Positions 23,040-34,880 of a DNA stretch of 64,000 nt are shown here, piece after piece. Every line of letters starts with the position of its first letter. Within the stretch, counting starts at the first letter, position 1. The stretch is taken from the NCBI GenBank assembly GCA_028671895.1, contig CM053798.1, positions 11,685,501-11,749,500 of the forward strand. Reading direction: 5' to 3'. Under the pieces are notes generated by a model that worked only from the letters and a program-made list of their open reading frames with translations, did no database searches and had not been told where the DNA came from. The position numbers were made by a program, and so were the translations under genes. This stretch comes from Oenanthe sinensis. Taxonomy: Eukaryota > Streptophyta > Magnoliopsida > Apiales > Apiaceae.

Positions 23040-23410
23040 AGATCATCCGAGAGAGAGATTATACCTTTTAAACAAAATGACTTATACGTATAAGCAGTCC
23101 ATTCAGTATTCTCTTCTACACTGTCCATGCATCCATTCACGCAGTACCTACATAGCAACATATTTATAAGTAAAAAAACTAGTAGACATTGAAAGAAATA
23201 TTGAAATATAGGAATCATCTAATGTGATACAATACACATATGTATAAGCTTTGGTTAAAATAAGAAACGTGAGAATCAATCTTCTCACAATTTGTTTCTT
23301 CTCCGTTGAATTTAACTTATATAAAAATTGATGGAGAACATGTTTTGGGTCCGAAGTACTCTGCAGTCTGCACAGTGCAAACCCTTTCCTCCCTGTGACC
23401 CTATACAATC
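23040..23410 (-). pseudogene. F-box relic 3, unit A (flanks only)
   Basis: The left part (23040-23215) matches the downstream region of F-box gene 2A (15230-15450), with 'cagtccattcagtattctctt', 'cactgtcc' and 'agtagacattgaaagaa' words. The right part (23365-23400) matches its upstream flank, 'gcacagtgcaaaccctttcc'. Almost the whole coding region between them is missing. The unit B copy at 47450-47820 is nearly identical, so the loss predates the 25 kb duplication. Confidence 0.65.
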
Positions 23411-23526
23411 ATCGATGTGTCAATGTCACGTTATACGTTTTCTTGACTAATTAGGCTTTTATATCCTACAAAGTGACTATAAAAGTCGATATTGATGTTT
23501 TTTTTACTAACTTCGTTTATATTATA

Positions 23527-24903
23527 CTAGCCTGCGGGTGGTATTAATAAATTATATATTAATTATTTTATATGATTTAAATATAAAATATAAATTTTTT
23601 TATTATATCGGCTATAATAATATAATATATAATAAAAATTATTTATAAATAAAATAATAATATTATTTTAATATTCATAAGATTTAATTAATAAGTTTTA
23701 ATATTCATGAGATTTAATTAATAAATTGTAATTTCAAGTAGAAGTGAAGTGAGATATGTTATTAGATTGTTGTACAAAAAATGACTCATCGATGATAGAG
23801 TTATATGTAAAATATGTATGTTTTAAAATTAAATTATAATTAAATTATAATTGCATAAAAAAGTCTTATAAAAAGAAAACTTACAAATGATAAAAAGAGT
23901 TGAATAAAAAGAGGATTTACCGGACGGACGACCAACTGACCAAACTTTTTATTTTTCTTTAAATTTAATTAGGAGATTTTTAGTAATAAAAAGAGTTACA
24001 AATATATTAGAAATATTTTAATTAAAATTTAAATAAAAGAGTATATTTTAATGTAGGTAAAATATAATATAATTTTAATTTTTAAAAATTTTAATTATAA
24101 AATTGTAATTTTAAATCAAAAGTATTTGGGCAATGAGGAAAATTGAAATATGTTAGTAGATTGTGAGTACAACTATATATTCTAATTAAAATAGAATTTG
24201 TTTAAAATAATATAATATAAAAATATTGATAATATAAATCTAACATAGTGATAAAATTTAATTAATGTTAATAAAATAATAATAATATTTTAATATTCGT
24301 AGAATATGATTTAAATAAATATAATATTATTCTATCCATAATAAGTTGTATAAAAGGAGGACTATCGGAGATTAGAGTTCTATATAGGGTGGGTGTTGAT
24401 GTCGGTCCTCTAATTTGAACATATGAGTATTGATGGTAACTGATTTTTCTAATTGGAGCAAAATTCTTTAAATTTGAGTAGAGCTTGTGGTTTGATAAAT
24501 AATTTGTGTTATGTGATTAAAATAGATAAATAGATGAAACCTAAAAAAAATGCATATTGTTTATTATAAACTTTAATGATATATTAAATAAAAATTATTG
24601 GATAAATTTTAATGATATATTAAATAAAAATTATAGGACAAGTAGGATTCGTAAAAAAATATATAAAATATAATTTAAATATAATATAATATTATCATAT
24701 CTTGTATAAAAAGAGAATTACTGGGGTTAGAGTTGTATGTATGATTATATTCTTTTTTAAATTATATTTGTTAAAATTCAATGGTTAAGATTGTTTCTAT
24801 AGTTCACATAAAATTGGACGATTAAGATCTTTTCTATGGTTCAGCTAGTACCATAACGACGACCAAAATTTTTAATTTTTCGGTTATAATAATATAGTAT
24901 AGA
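23527..24903 (-). mobile_element. Helitron-like AT-rich element (candidate), unit A
   Basis: On the minus strand the segment begins A|TCTATACTATATTATTATA and ends ccacccgcaggCTAG|T. TC...CTAG between A and T are Helitron hallmarks, but I see no good terminal hairpin and no Rep/helicase coding. A tandem repeat of 'ttttaatgatatattaaata' lies near 24571-24640. Unit B has the same body (47865-49221) but a different left end. Confidence 0.4.
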
Positions 24904-24928
24904 TAGTATAGATGTTTGTCATATTATA

Positions 24929-25155
24929 CTCCTCCGTCTCAATTTATCTGTTTTGTTTTACTTTTTATGGTCTGAAAATTTCATCTATTATATAGTTGAG
25001 AAAAATTATATTGTTAGAAAGTATATATAATTTACTTTAAAATGTAATTTTCATTTTTCTTAAATTATAAACTGATAATTTTTAATTGTCGATCAAAACT
25101 TAGTCAATTTGACCATATAAAGTCAAACAGGACACTTAAATTGGGACGAAGGGAG
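24929..25155. mobile_element. Stowaway MITE, left copy
   Basis: The ends CTCCTCCGTCTCAATTTATC and (reversed right end) CTCCCTTCGTCCCAATTTAA are flanked by TA. It lacks a stretch of about 20 bp near the left end that is present in the copies at 26418 and 49238. Its outer flanks are also repeated around the second copy. Confidence 0.8.
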
Positions 25156-25319
25156 TATGCATTAAAAAAAGAATTTAAAGGAAAATGGTAATAATTTAAT
25201 TTAAAAAAATATTAAAATAATATTAATAATTTAAGTGATTTTTAATTTTTTTATAAGTAGGCAAGTAATTATTGAATTAGTTAATTAGAGTACTAAATAG
25301 TGATTTGTTTATTTTTTAG

Positions 25320-25786
25320 ATTCACACAAAAAAAGGAATAGATTGGAGCATCAACGTCTAAATGATTTGGTGTATATTCAATACAATCGAAAAATTGCAA
25401 CAAGGTTCCAAAAGAGACGTGAAGAGGGAAAAGATTTTAATCCATTAGTTTTAGAAGATTTTCAATGGAACAATGAGTGGGTGAATGGAGAAATTTTTGA
25501 TCCTGTTGATAATGATCTATGGGATGCTGTAGATGAAGCCTTGGATGCATCAAAAAATCTTGAAGGTTGTCGTAGTCGTAGGCGGGCTAATACATCTTCT
25601 CAAGTGGATACCGTGAATATTGAGGTTGAGATGTTAGAAGAGGTTGAAGAACATCAACCTATCATACTGAATGATGATGAGAACGTAGAAGATGATTTTG
25701 GAGATAGACCACCAAACAATAATAGTGAGAGAAATGACAAAGCCCGCGCGCGAGATAATATTTTAGATCTCTATCATGATATCTAA
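25320..25786 (+). pseudogene. hAT transposase C-terminal exon fragment
   Basis: A 3' splice site (attttttag, ending 25319) is followed by a frame containing 'KKRNRLEHQRLNDLVYIQYN' and then 'DFNPLVLEDFQWNNEWV'. This is the conserved end of the C-terminal dimerisation (hATC) region in plant hAT transposases. An acidic tail ends in a stop at 25784-25786. The catalytic RNase H-like part and the N-terminal zinc finger are absent from the window, so the product cannot be an active transposase. The piece lies between two copies of the same MITE and is missing from unit B. Confidence 0.75.
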
Positions 25787-26247
25787 AATCTAAATATTTT
25801 AGTTTAACATTTGCTGATAAGATTGTGAGTTTATGATGTTTATTTGACCAGGTTTTAATCATCTTTATAATTCTGCATTTGTTTTTTGTAGTTTTTGCTT
25901 TTTCGCCTTTATTTTTTCTGTTTTTCTAACCAGAGAAACATGTGAATTATTGCAATGATGCAATCTGTCTAGTGTCCATATATTTTCTGTTCATTTACAG
26001 GTACAAATTGTTAAATCTGTAGGTTTTTCGCCTCTATTTTCTAATTCAAGTTTTCTGTTTTTGTTCCTGGTAGTGAGCAGAGCACTTGAGCTTGAGTGCA
26101 GTACATTGTTGGTTACTTCGTTTGGTTGTTGGCCTGTTGCAGAATAAATTACAAGTTTTGGATAAGTCATAAATCTTAAAACTAAAGAATTATATAAGTA
26201 TATAACATATATAGTTTAACAAATATAACATATAAAGTTTATTAATT

Positions 26248-26285
<38 letters not shown>

Positions 26286-26350
26286 GTCGATAGTCTCGAC
26301 TAGTCATACTAGTCGACTAGCCGAACCTCCATCGACTCGACTCGACTGAC
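25787..26350. other. Tail of the hAT relic
   Basis: AT-rich sequence with a (TA)n run at about 26252-26282 is followed by gactagtcg-type subterminal words up to 26345. Subterminal short repeats are usual in hAT elements. The 3' terminus is not clearly defined. Confidence 0.4.
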
Positions 26351-26417
26351 CGCTGTGACAACCATGCTTTCGGTTATAATAATATAGTATAGAAGTATAG
26401 ATGTTTGTCATATTATA

Positions 26418-26662
26418 CTCCTCCGTCTCAATTTATCTGTTTTGTTTGACTTTTTACGGTCAAATTGACTTAACTTTGACTGAAAATTTCATATATTATA
26501 TAATTGAGAAAAATTATATTGTAAGAAAATATATATAATTTACTTTAAATGTAATTTTCATTTTTCTTAAATTATAAACTAATAATTTTTAATTGTAGAT
26601 CAAAACTTAGTCAATTTGACCATAAAAAGTCAAACAGGACACATAAATTGGGACGAAGAGAG
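26418..26662. mobile_element. Stowaway MITE, right copy
   Basis: This is a full-length sister of the 24929-25155 element with TA borders. About 50 bp of identical sequence lies to its left and about 80 bp to its right, also shared with the first copy, so the MITE and its flanks were duplicated together. Confidence 0.8.
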
Positions 26663-26788
26663 TATGCATTAAAAAAAGAATTTAAAGGAAAATGGTAATA
26701 ATTTAATTTAAAAAAAGATTAAAATAAGATTAATAAATTTAAGTATACGACTCTCTCAAAACCCTACCTTTCTCTTAAGCGCCGCCTC

Positions 26789-27526
26789 CTAGGGGTGAGC
26801 AAAACCGGATAACCGGTCCGGTTTATGAGTCCGATTTTCATAAACCGGACCGGATATCCTGTTTTTCGGATCGCTAAAATTATGATCTAGTTTCGAATTC
26901 AGTTTAATCAGATATCCGATTAAACCGGATCAGAAACCTGATTTATCCGGATCCGAATTATTAATTTAAAATTTAATTAAATTTATAAATAATTAATTTA
27001 TATTATCATATTTTGATCAATTTTATGTAAATTTATGAAATATAAATTGAATATACAATTTTTAAACACCAAATATTAGACTTTAATAGTACTTCTAAAT
27101 AAATTTAACATTACACTAACTCTCAAATTCATAAATTAAATTATAAAAATAGTATATATTAATATTACACCTCCGTTTACGATATGTAATATGATATTTT
27201 ATAATATTTTAAAATAGTTATTTCTATTAGTGATTACTTTTAAACTAATTTTATATAAGATTTCACTATTTTTCATTGATATAATCATTTATTATTAATT
27301 ATAAAAATAATTTTTTAAGAAAAAGTTTAAAACCGGATCGGATCCGGATATCCGATTTTTACGAAAGTTGTGATCCGGATCTGAATCCGAATTTATATAA
27401 AAAATCTAAATCGGATATCCGGTCCGGAAAATTCGGATCAAATATCAAATTTTTGAATTTTTAAAATCGGATACCGGACAGGAAATTAAGATATCCGGAT
27501 TTCCGGATATTCATGTTCACCCCTAC
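26789..27526. mobile_element. Non-autonomous DNA transposon rich in ccgg words
   Basis: The ends CTAGGGGTGAGCA and (reversed right end) GTAGGGGTGAACA are inverted. A 9-bp direct repeat, CGCCGCCTC, flanks them at 26780-26788 and 27527-27535. The interior near both ends is rich in 'accggat', 'tccggat' and 'atatccgg'. An 8-9-bp target duplication fits hAT or Mutator-like elements; no transposase is present. The unit B copy at 49610-50326 has worn ends. Confidence 0.75.
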
Positions 27527-27806
27527 CGCCGCCTCTAATATTATCCGCTCTTGAGTATACGAAACCCAAATTAAAATATGTTTTCAGGAACATAATATAT
27601 ATGCACTATATTATTTTTCATATATTTATATATAAAAAATTTGAAAATTTTATGGACTCAAATACCAAGGAATCCAAAGCGCGAAAAATTGTCTGCCTAT
27701 TGAAAAGACCACCCTTGTAACCTAAACGTTGTATAGCAGTACTAAATACATATTATATAAATTATTTTCAAATTTATTTTATCCATCAAATAAACAACTA
27801 TAGCAT

Positions 27807-27972
27807 TCTCGGGCAAAAAAACTATAACATAAATATCTAAGTATAGAACATACAAATTTATTTAAAAAACATCACCACCTAAAAATTCAAACTTCTGACA
27901 TGAAAATGATGAATAATCTAATTATTTATTGCATCGAATTTGATTTTTTTTCCAAGGAATTTGATTTATTTC
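27807..27972. promoter_or_regulatory. Unit B-specific sequence upstream of glutaredoxin
   Basis: In unit A only about 17 bp (2624-2640, a 'caaataaa' repeat) stands between the same flanks 'actatagcat' and 'agaagagaacaaacag'. The B block ends about 150 bp before the start codon, so it lies in the likely promoter or 5' leader. Which state is ancestral is unknown. Confidence 0.6.
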
Positions 27973-28124
27973 AGAAGAGAACAAACAGTGATGTTTCTTG
28001 GCTTACACTAGGCAGAACCCATAGCTTTACATCTGTCCTCTATTCTTGCCATCTCCTCTCTCTCCCTCTCTGTCAAATACACAAAGATAGATAAGTATTT
28101 AGTTGAAGAAAAAAAGAAATAGAA

Positions 28125-29515
28125 ATGGATCTCTCTAAAGTTAAAGATTTTGTTTCTTCTACTCCTGTCATCGTCTTCAGGTCTCTCCTTAATCTCTCTA
28201 TATTATACATATTTTTTTTCTTGTTGCTAATTTATTACTCTGTATAAAAATATCACCATAACTTGGAAGGGACCATACTAAAGTTTCTTGGCCTGATAAT
28301 ATTTTCCTTGTTCTCTTCACAAGAATTCGAGAGTTTAAAATACAAGGCAGGCTAGGCAGCTGTCTGAGTGTACTTGACTATAAAAAAGACATGCAATACA
28401 TGAGGAACACACGTGCATCATGATAGAAGCCAGGCGTTTGTTGAATAATATGATCCAATTAAGTGCTTTTTTAAAGAATTTTTTCATGACATCAGATTAG
28501 ATTAGATTATTTACCGTGTTAATTTATCAGTTCTTCTAAACCTTAAGACGTTAGAGAAAGGGTTTAATTGGATCATATTATTCAACAACGTGTTTCCCAA
28601 GACTATGTTTGTTTGCGAGAACTATAATCACTTTATTACCCCTGTTTTTTTATACTATTTGTGATTTATCTGAACACATGCCAAAGTGATCGCATAATTA
28701 TAATTATTATTAAATTCAGTCGTTAGAATAACTTAAAGATGATATGTAGTGGGAAAAAAGAGCAAAGAAATCAGTACTTCAATGTGTGTGCGTGTTTATT
28801 TGAAGTCAAAGATGTTTTAATATTGAGTTTATGCAAATTTTGTTGGGATCACATTTGTTATTCGATCTGATAATGCATAAAAACCTCGTTATTAGACTAT
28901 TAACAGCATTTTTATGATGCCAGTAAAACCTATTGTGGATTTTGTAAGAGGGTCAAGCAATTATTATCTCAGTTAGATGAAAACTACAAAGTCATTGAAT
29001 TGGACAAAGAAAGTAAGTACATACTTGTCACTTCTTCAATATGTTGTTAATATATCATAAATCCTTCTTTCTTCTTCAGTCGACCTTTTATGATAAGCTC
29101 ATCTTTTACAATGTACTATCCTGAAAGAAATAGATAGTAATCATTAGTCAATACATGATAAGCATCTAATTATTTTCTGTAAGCCGACGGAGACGAGATT
29201 CAAGCAGCTCTTGCAGAATGGACTGGCCAGAGGACTGTACCAAATGTGTTCATAGGTGGAAAACATGTTGGTGGCTGTGATGGTTAAAGAAACCATACCT
29301 TTGTCTACTAATGTGTTATTTGGCCGCTTTAGTCCTGTTATATAATTTAAACCAAAGTAATTAAAAGATTTATACAGCCAACAAATATAATAGTTCCGAG
29401 TATCTAATTTTATGTTTGGTTCTTTGCAGATGTTACAAAGAAACACCAGGAAGGAAAGTTAGTTCCGCTGCTCAACGATATAGGTGCCATTGCCAACAAC
29501 TCCGCCCAAATGTAG
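28125..29515 (+). CDS. Class I glutaredoxin (C1/C2-like), copy B
   Basis: Four exons (28125-28180, 28924-29012, 29184-29282, 29430-29515) with GT-AG introns add up to 330 bp, or 109 residues plus stop. The thioredoxin-fold landmarks are all present: active site C23-G-F-C26 preceded by KTY, T66-V-P68 with the cis-proline, and G78-G-C-D-D82 for glutathione binding. Such glutaredoxins reduce protein disulfides or glutathione adducts using glutathione, and those with CGYC-type sites can also hold a 2Fe-2S cluster. There is no targeting peptide, so cytosol (and perhaps nucleus) is expected. The length is normal for plant GRXC1/C2. CGFC is a variant of the commoner CPYC or CGYC. This is the only intact copy, since the unit A sister is broken. 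The start is the first ATG, with the usual short N-terminal helix. Confidence 0.92.
28434..28592. repeat. Inverted-repeat element in glutaredoxin intron 1, unit B
   Basis: The same 22-26-bp arms as in unit A (gttgaataatatgatccaat and its complement) are kept here with few changes. Confidence 0.6.
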
Positions 29516-30399
29516 AAGTAATGTTAGTAGGCTATTACAGGTGAATAAACGTGGAAATATGTTGTTGAAGCCGACTAGTACCACCATGTAAAATATGTAG
29601 ATCAAAAACTAGATTACGTAACACCACGTGACCGAAGTAGACCAAGTGTGTTTGATTGCTGCACATCTTCTTGTACCAGTGGTATTGTTTGAAGAATGTG
29701 GATGCTGTAAGGTAGTTGCAGTGTTCCATGCTGGTTAAACCTGTAAAATTAATGAAATAAGCTTTTAAACTTTTCTATGCAAGTGATATATTGTATGTTT
29801 GCTTTTCTTCCAAAATTGTATTAGTTTGAGTAGCCGAGGAAACTCATTGAGCATATTGGCACAGGATTATTGTATTCCAACTCTAATATATATCTGTACT
29901 CAATTTAAATTGGATGGTTGCTGTTCATATATAGTATAAATGGACAAAATATTTGGTTTCCAAATTAGTTGTATAAACTCGTTTATTAGATACAGGATGC
30001 TGTTCAAATAAAAGTAAACACAGAGATAGTCAATCATGGATCTACAGTCATAGGGACAAGCTTCACTAATGCGGTGTTGCTAAGGGTGGCTTGCTTCTAA
30101 GATGACAGACTTCAGGTCAATATCTTCTATTCATCTCTGGCAGAATAAAAAAATTATCTCCTTAACAGAATACATTCGTCTCTGGCAGATCTGATCTGCA
30201 TGGACACCCATTATATCTCTTACCTCTTTGTCATAGATCTATAATGCAAACTTTTTCTTCATCAGAGAGCAATATATTTCAACTCACCTACTTTTGGCAG
30301 ATATATTTTAGGTTTTTGTGGAGCTGATGCTGATTCTATCCTTTTTTGGTCTCTTCCCTCCTATCAGTGCCAGCTTAAGTAATGTAATTACAAGCACTA
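29516..30399. other. Spacer downstream of glutaredoxin copy B
   Basis: Probably the 3' untranslated region and spacer. No gene is visible. Confidence 0.4.
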
Positions 30400-30541
30400 C
30401 AAAGTAGCGGGGTGTTTTTTAGTAAGCTTATAATCTTATAGAGTAGTATCCATTCTCTAATAACTTTCGGAGTGAACGGAAATTGAACTCAAGATCTGGG
30501 ATGACAAGATAAGCCCTTACCACTTACCATCAGGTTATCCC
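30400..30541 (-). mobile_element. tRNA-derived SINE-like sequence (candidate), unit B
   Basis: Copy of 5056-5196 with the same A-box-like and B-box-like words. One base differs next to the B box (ccgttcac/aattgaactc side). Confidence 0.4.
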
Positions 30542-30947
30542 ATACTCAGATAGCGGGTGTTTCGTAACCTTAAATTTAAGAAGCAAGCTGCCAAAGACAA
30601 GCATGCTAATTTCTAATTTGTACCATCGTAGTTTATATCTTGATGCTTTGGTTCAGGGTGATGCCATTGGTTGTTTTATCTCTTGTTAGGTTGGGTTTAG
30701 TTTGTAAGTTGTTAAGAATTAATTCTTATCTTGATCAGTAGGCTATGCCCGTTAGGTTTTTTATTTTTATCTGCTTTTGAGTAATGTAATTTATTAGCAA
30801 GGAAAAAAAAATCTTAACATGAAAATGATGTAATTGAATAATCCTTCAATTTATATGTTTTAACTTATATATCAAAAAATGTACTGCCATAATGTTTTAC
30901 TCCACACATTTTATTATAGAGAAATTCATTAACCTGGACTAGTGAAA

Positions 30948-31686
30948 TGCTTATACCTGGGATTGATGGAACTGCCTCGCACCCACTTCAGTGAAACAAC
31001 TTATGACATGATAATTATTACTACCTTGAAGTCCTGTAATTTCATCTGTTTTAGGATCATAGCATATAACTTTCCATCCTGATGTATTACAGCCTCACCT
31101 CCACACCTAAAATCCTGTGGCATGGTCTGCATGTTTCGAAATTGCAAGTTACTTTGTATTGGTGCAATAGTGTACATCTTATTCTAAACCCCACATTTCT
31201 CATGCCAAAGAAGTACATCCGAGGAATCATTTGAAGACTTTATTCGACCCGAGACCATATATTATACACTATTGCAGCATAACAATACCTACAGTGACAA
31301 AATTGAAACCTTTTCTGTGAACAAGGGTAGGACAAATCCAGGCAACATCCGAAACTCGTGGGTTTGAATATCAATAGGCAGATTATTCAAATAGATCCAG
31401 TACGGGAATTCTGGGTGTAACTGACTCCAACACTCCTATGGTACCTTGAAATAAATGTTTAGGAGACACAAAATAATTAAGGGATAGTTAATTCAGTCCA
31501 GGAATCCGAATTAGAAGAGTTAATAGAACCTTTCCTTGGATGAGCTGAAAGATAGAAGACCACTGTAATCCCAGCCCCATTTGATCAGGTACATACAACA
31601 CCAACATTCTTCTCTGGGAATTAATGTTGTGGAAGAATAAACATTCCATAAAAAGAAATCTTCATCTGATCCTCCTGGAACAGACA
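30948..31686 (-). pseudogene. F-box protein pseudogene 1, unit B
   Basis: Sister of the 5610-6350 pseudogene, with the same loss of the F-box and the same broken frame, plus a few extra small indels (for example near 31320 and 31606). Decay therefore began before the 25 kb duplication. The palindrome GTTTGCACAGTGCAAAC is kept upstream, near 31832-31848. Confidence 0.75.
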
Positions 31687-31926
31687 AACTAAGCTATTAA
31701 AGAAGCGACAAATTAATTTAAGCTATTGTGTCCAGGATTGCATGATTCAGTCAGAACAGAAAAAATAATCAGACAAAATGTTTTGTTTGCTCGTGCTGGC
31801 AAAATCAACCACAAAATGGTGGATAAGTTGTGTTTGCACAGTGCAAACCCTTTCCTCCATTTCACTATCAATATATTATGTTTTTTTATATGTATCAAAA
31901 GAGGAAATTCAAAAAGAAAATGGTAA

Positions 31927-32510
31927 GAGTTTTAATCCAATTAGATGGTAAGAGAATAAATCTAAGTTCGACAAAATTTAGGCCGGTAAAGTGAAACAAG
32001 TCATCCAAATAATGTAAAATGTTCCAGATAAATATTACAATATGAATATGCCTCAGTTTACAGATCAATATTACAATATGAATATGAATAAGCGCAACGC
32101 GCTGATTCATCGAAAACGAGTAAAATATACATATATGCAAGGTAAATAATGTAAATTTATAGATTTAAAGATAGAAGGACATTTATAAGAAAAACTAAAT
32201 TGGTATATACAATAAAACAATCAAATTCATCACATAAATTCAAAGTCAAGTGTCATTTTAAGTCAAAGACTCAAAATAACTAGGAAATGAAAAGTTAATC
32301 CACTATTATTCTTATTCATCATCATGAAAATTTGCAAAATCTTCTTCTTTGCTACCATATATATGTGTATGTATATATACATATATGGGTGTGTAGGTAT
32401 ATATATATTTGAGATAGAAAGAAGATGAGAAAGAAAGAAGATAAATCAGTTAAAATGAGAAAGACATCGTTGATACTTTGATTTGATGCTTAGTTAAGTT
32501 ATGAGGGTAT
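31927..32510. other. AT-rich spacer, unit B
   Basis: Equivalent of 6600-7165. No gene is visible. Confidence 0.45.
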
Positions 32511-32514
32511 ATAT

Positions 32515-33265
32515 TGTTCCTCTCCACTCTCTATTTTAACGGCTGGGTTTTGTATTTAGGGTTTTATATAACATGTTTCTTTTTAAAACAACCCGTTCAA
32601 ACGGATAAAAAGCGAGATTCTACCTCGCTTCTCGCATTCGGCATATGCGCACTCGCCATATGCGCACTCGCAAGAAGCGCTTGCTTCAATTCTTTCCATT
32701 CCATGCCAAAGCTGCGGTTTTTTGCATTCGCTTATGCGCTCGCTTATGTACGCTTTTAATAACACACACACAAACTATAGTTTAGGTAGGTATAAATATA
32801 AATTGTAATAAAATCTTCATTCAACATTGTTATAAAACTAGAAATAAATTATCAACACTTCTCGCCATTCCATTCATTTTATCCACAAGAAACACTTCAT
32901 TAGAACTCATAAAAAATTATTGCAATTACTTTTTGGTGTCCAAATTCAACTAATACTATATTTATAAAATCTTTCACATATATAAAACTAATCTCTGGGT
33001 AAACATTTGGGACAGATAAAATACGAGATGTGGTCATAATAAATGAGATGGGTAAAATATAATGTTTCAAGCAGTTCATTTTCTATTAGACTCTTAGATA
33101 TATCAAATCCCAACTCAAATTAAAGATATGATTATTATTCATATAGATTCGACATGTATGATAAATAAACAAAAATATTTTTAAAAAAATAGATGCAGTT
33201 TCAATATGTAAAATAAAGATATTATATATTAATTAACATGTATATAACCTGCGTTACTCCGACTC
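32515..33265. repeat. Direct repeat pair, first copy (unit B)
   Basis: Equivalent of 7170-7916. In the GC-rich part, catatgcgcactcg is present twice in tandem (about 32641-32670), while unit A has it once. Confidence 0.7.
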
Positions 33266-33780
33266 AAACTCGAAACCAATACAATACCAGTAAACCACTC
33301 AAGGACTTGACTATGGGCTTCAAATTTTAAATATCAAATATTATTCCAAGTGGTGTATAACCCTACAATGTAATTGACTTCTCACATTCCACTACCAAAT
33401 GGAAGCACTCAAAAGATTGACCAGCGCTGTAAACAACACAATTCAGTAGCATGTATGGTCAAGATCATAGACGTTGAATTGGCCACTGGCAGCTGGATTA
33501 TCGAACAAACACAGTCTTTATACAACTCTGCGACCCACTACATAGGAAATAAAATGTATATCGGTTGTCCAGTTCTAGACTCTAGGCATTTTCAATCGGC
33601 ACCAATCTCGGCAGTTTAAAAGATTCAATGGCAGGTAAAACCAACAGGTAACATTAATTAGGCACAATTGAAAGGAAACTGTCTGCTAATCAAGGCTGAA
33701 TAATGTTCCATATTAAGCTATAGAAAATGTTGGTAGGAGCTAATGACCTGAACTCGACACCATTAACAAGCTCCTGTCTT
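33266..33780. repeat. Spacer block homologous to 7917-8430 and 22283-22800
   Basis: Unit B copy of the older spacer module. No gene is supported. Confidence 0.7.
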
Positions 33781-33784
33781 TATA

Positions 33785-33995
33785 CTCCCTCTGTTTTTAT
33801 ATATTTGTCGTTTGACTTTTTTGCACGTAATTTAAAGTACTTTTACTGCATAGTTTTTTTGAAATAATTATTTTTTAAAAATTGTTTTTGTAAAATTTTA
33901 GTATAAGTTATATATTTTTATTTACAAAAATAATTACTTTAACTATACGGGATGCGTCAAAAAAGGCAAACGTAAAATATAAAAAACAGAGGGAG
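33785..33995. mobile_element. Stowaway MITE, unit B
   Basis: Copy of 8435-8645 with TA borders. The ends CTCCCTCTGTTTTTATATAT and the right end CAGAGGGAG are intact. Confidence 0.85.
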
Positions 33996-34144
33996 TACTT
34001 AATTACGAATAAACGTAGAACAAAATCTATAATTCATAACATTTGCGAAACTTCCAAAACCCTAAAAACCTATTATATATAGAAAGGAATTGAGTAGATC
34101 ATCCGAGAGAGAGATTATACCTTTTAAACAAAATGACTTGTATG

Positions 34145-34880
34145 TATTGTTTCTCTCCGCTCTCTATTTTAACGGCTGGGTTTTGTATTTAGGGTTTTGT
34201 ATAACATGTTTCTTAATAAAACAACCCAGTCAGACGGATAAAAAGTGTTTCTTTATAAAACAACCTGGTCAGACGGGCACACCGCTTCTTGCACTCTGCA
34301 TATGCGCAAGCCGCAAGAAACCGCTTGCTTCTTTCCATTGCACGCCAAAGCTGCGCTTATTTGCTTTCGCTTATGCGCGCTTTTTATAACACTGACACAA
34401 ACTATAGTTTAGGTAGGTATAAATATAAATTGTAATAAAATCTTCAATCAACATTGTTATAAAAGTAGAAATAAATTATCAACACTTCTCGCCGTCCCAT
34501 TCATTTTATCCACAAGAAACACTTCATTAGAACTCATAAAAAATTATTGCAATTACTTTTTACTATATTTATCAAATCTTTCACATATATAAAACTAAAC
34601 TCTGGGTAAACATTTGGGACAGATAAAATACGAAATGTGGTCATAATAAATGAGATGGGTAAAATACTATGTTTCAAGCCGTTCATTTTCTATTAGACTC
34701 ATGTTAGATACATCAAATCTGCCCAACTCAAATTAAAGATACGAGTATTATTCATATAGATTCGACGTGTATGATAAATAAACGAATTTTTTTTTTTAAA
34801 GAATATATACAGTTTCAATATGTAAAATAAAGATATTATATATTAATTAACATGTATATAACCTGCGTTACTCCGACTCA
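34145..34880. repeat. Direct repeat pair, second copy (unit B)
   Basis: Equivalent of 8795-9530, ending in 'acctgcgttactccgactca'. Confidence 0.7.

Larger units (their letters stand above)
2365..27542. repeat. Segmental duplication, unit A
   Basis: From gctcttaagtatacgaaacc onward this segment matches 27547-50342 in the same order and orientation: glutaredoxin, F-box pseudogene, solo LTR, F-box gene, F-box relic, Helitron-like block, MITE. Most stretches differ by only a few bases per hundred. Unit A is longer because it keeps about 1.5 kb at 17692-19237 and about 1.5 kb at 24.9-26.4 kb that unit B lacks. Its right end is the TAATATT at 27536-27542. Confidence 0.95.
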
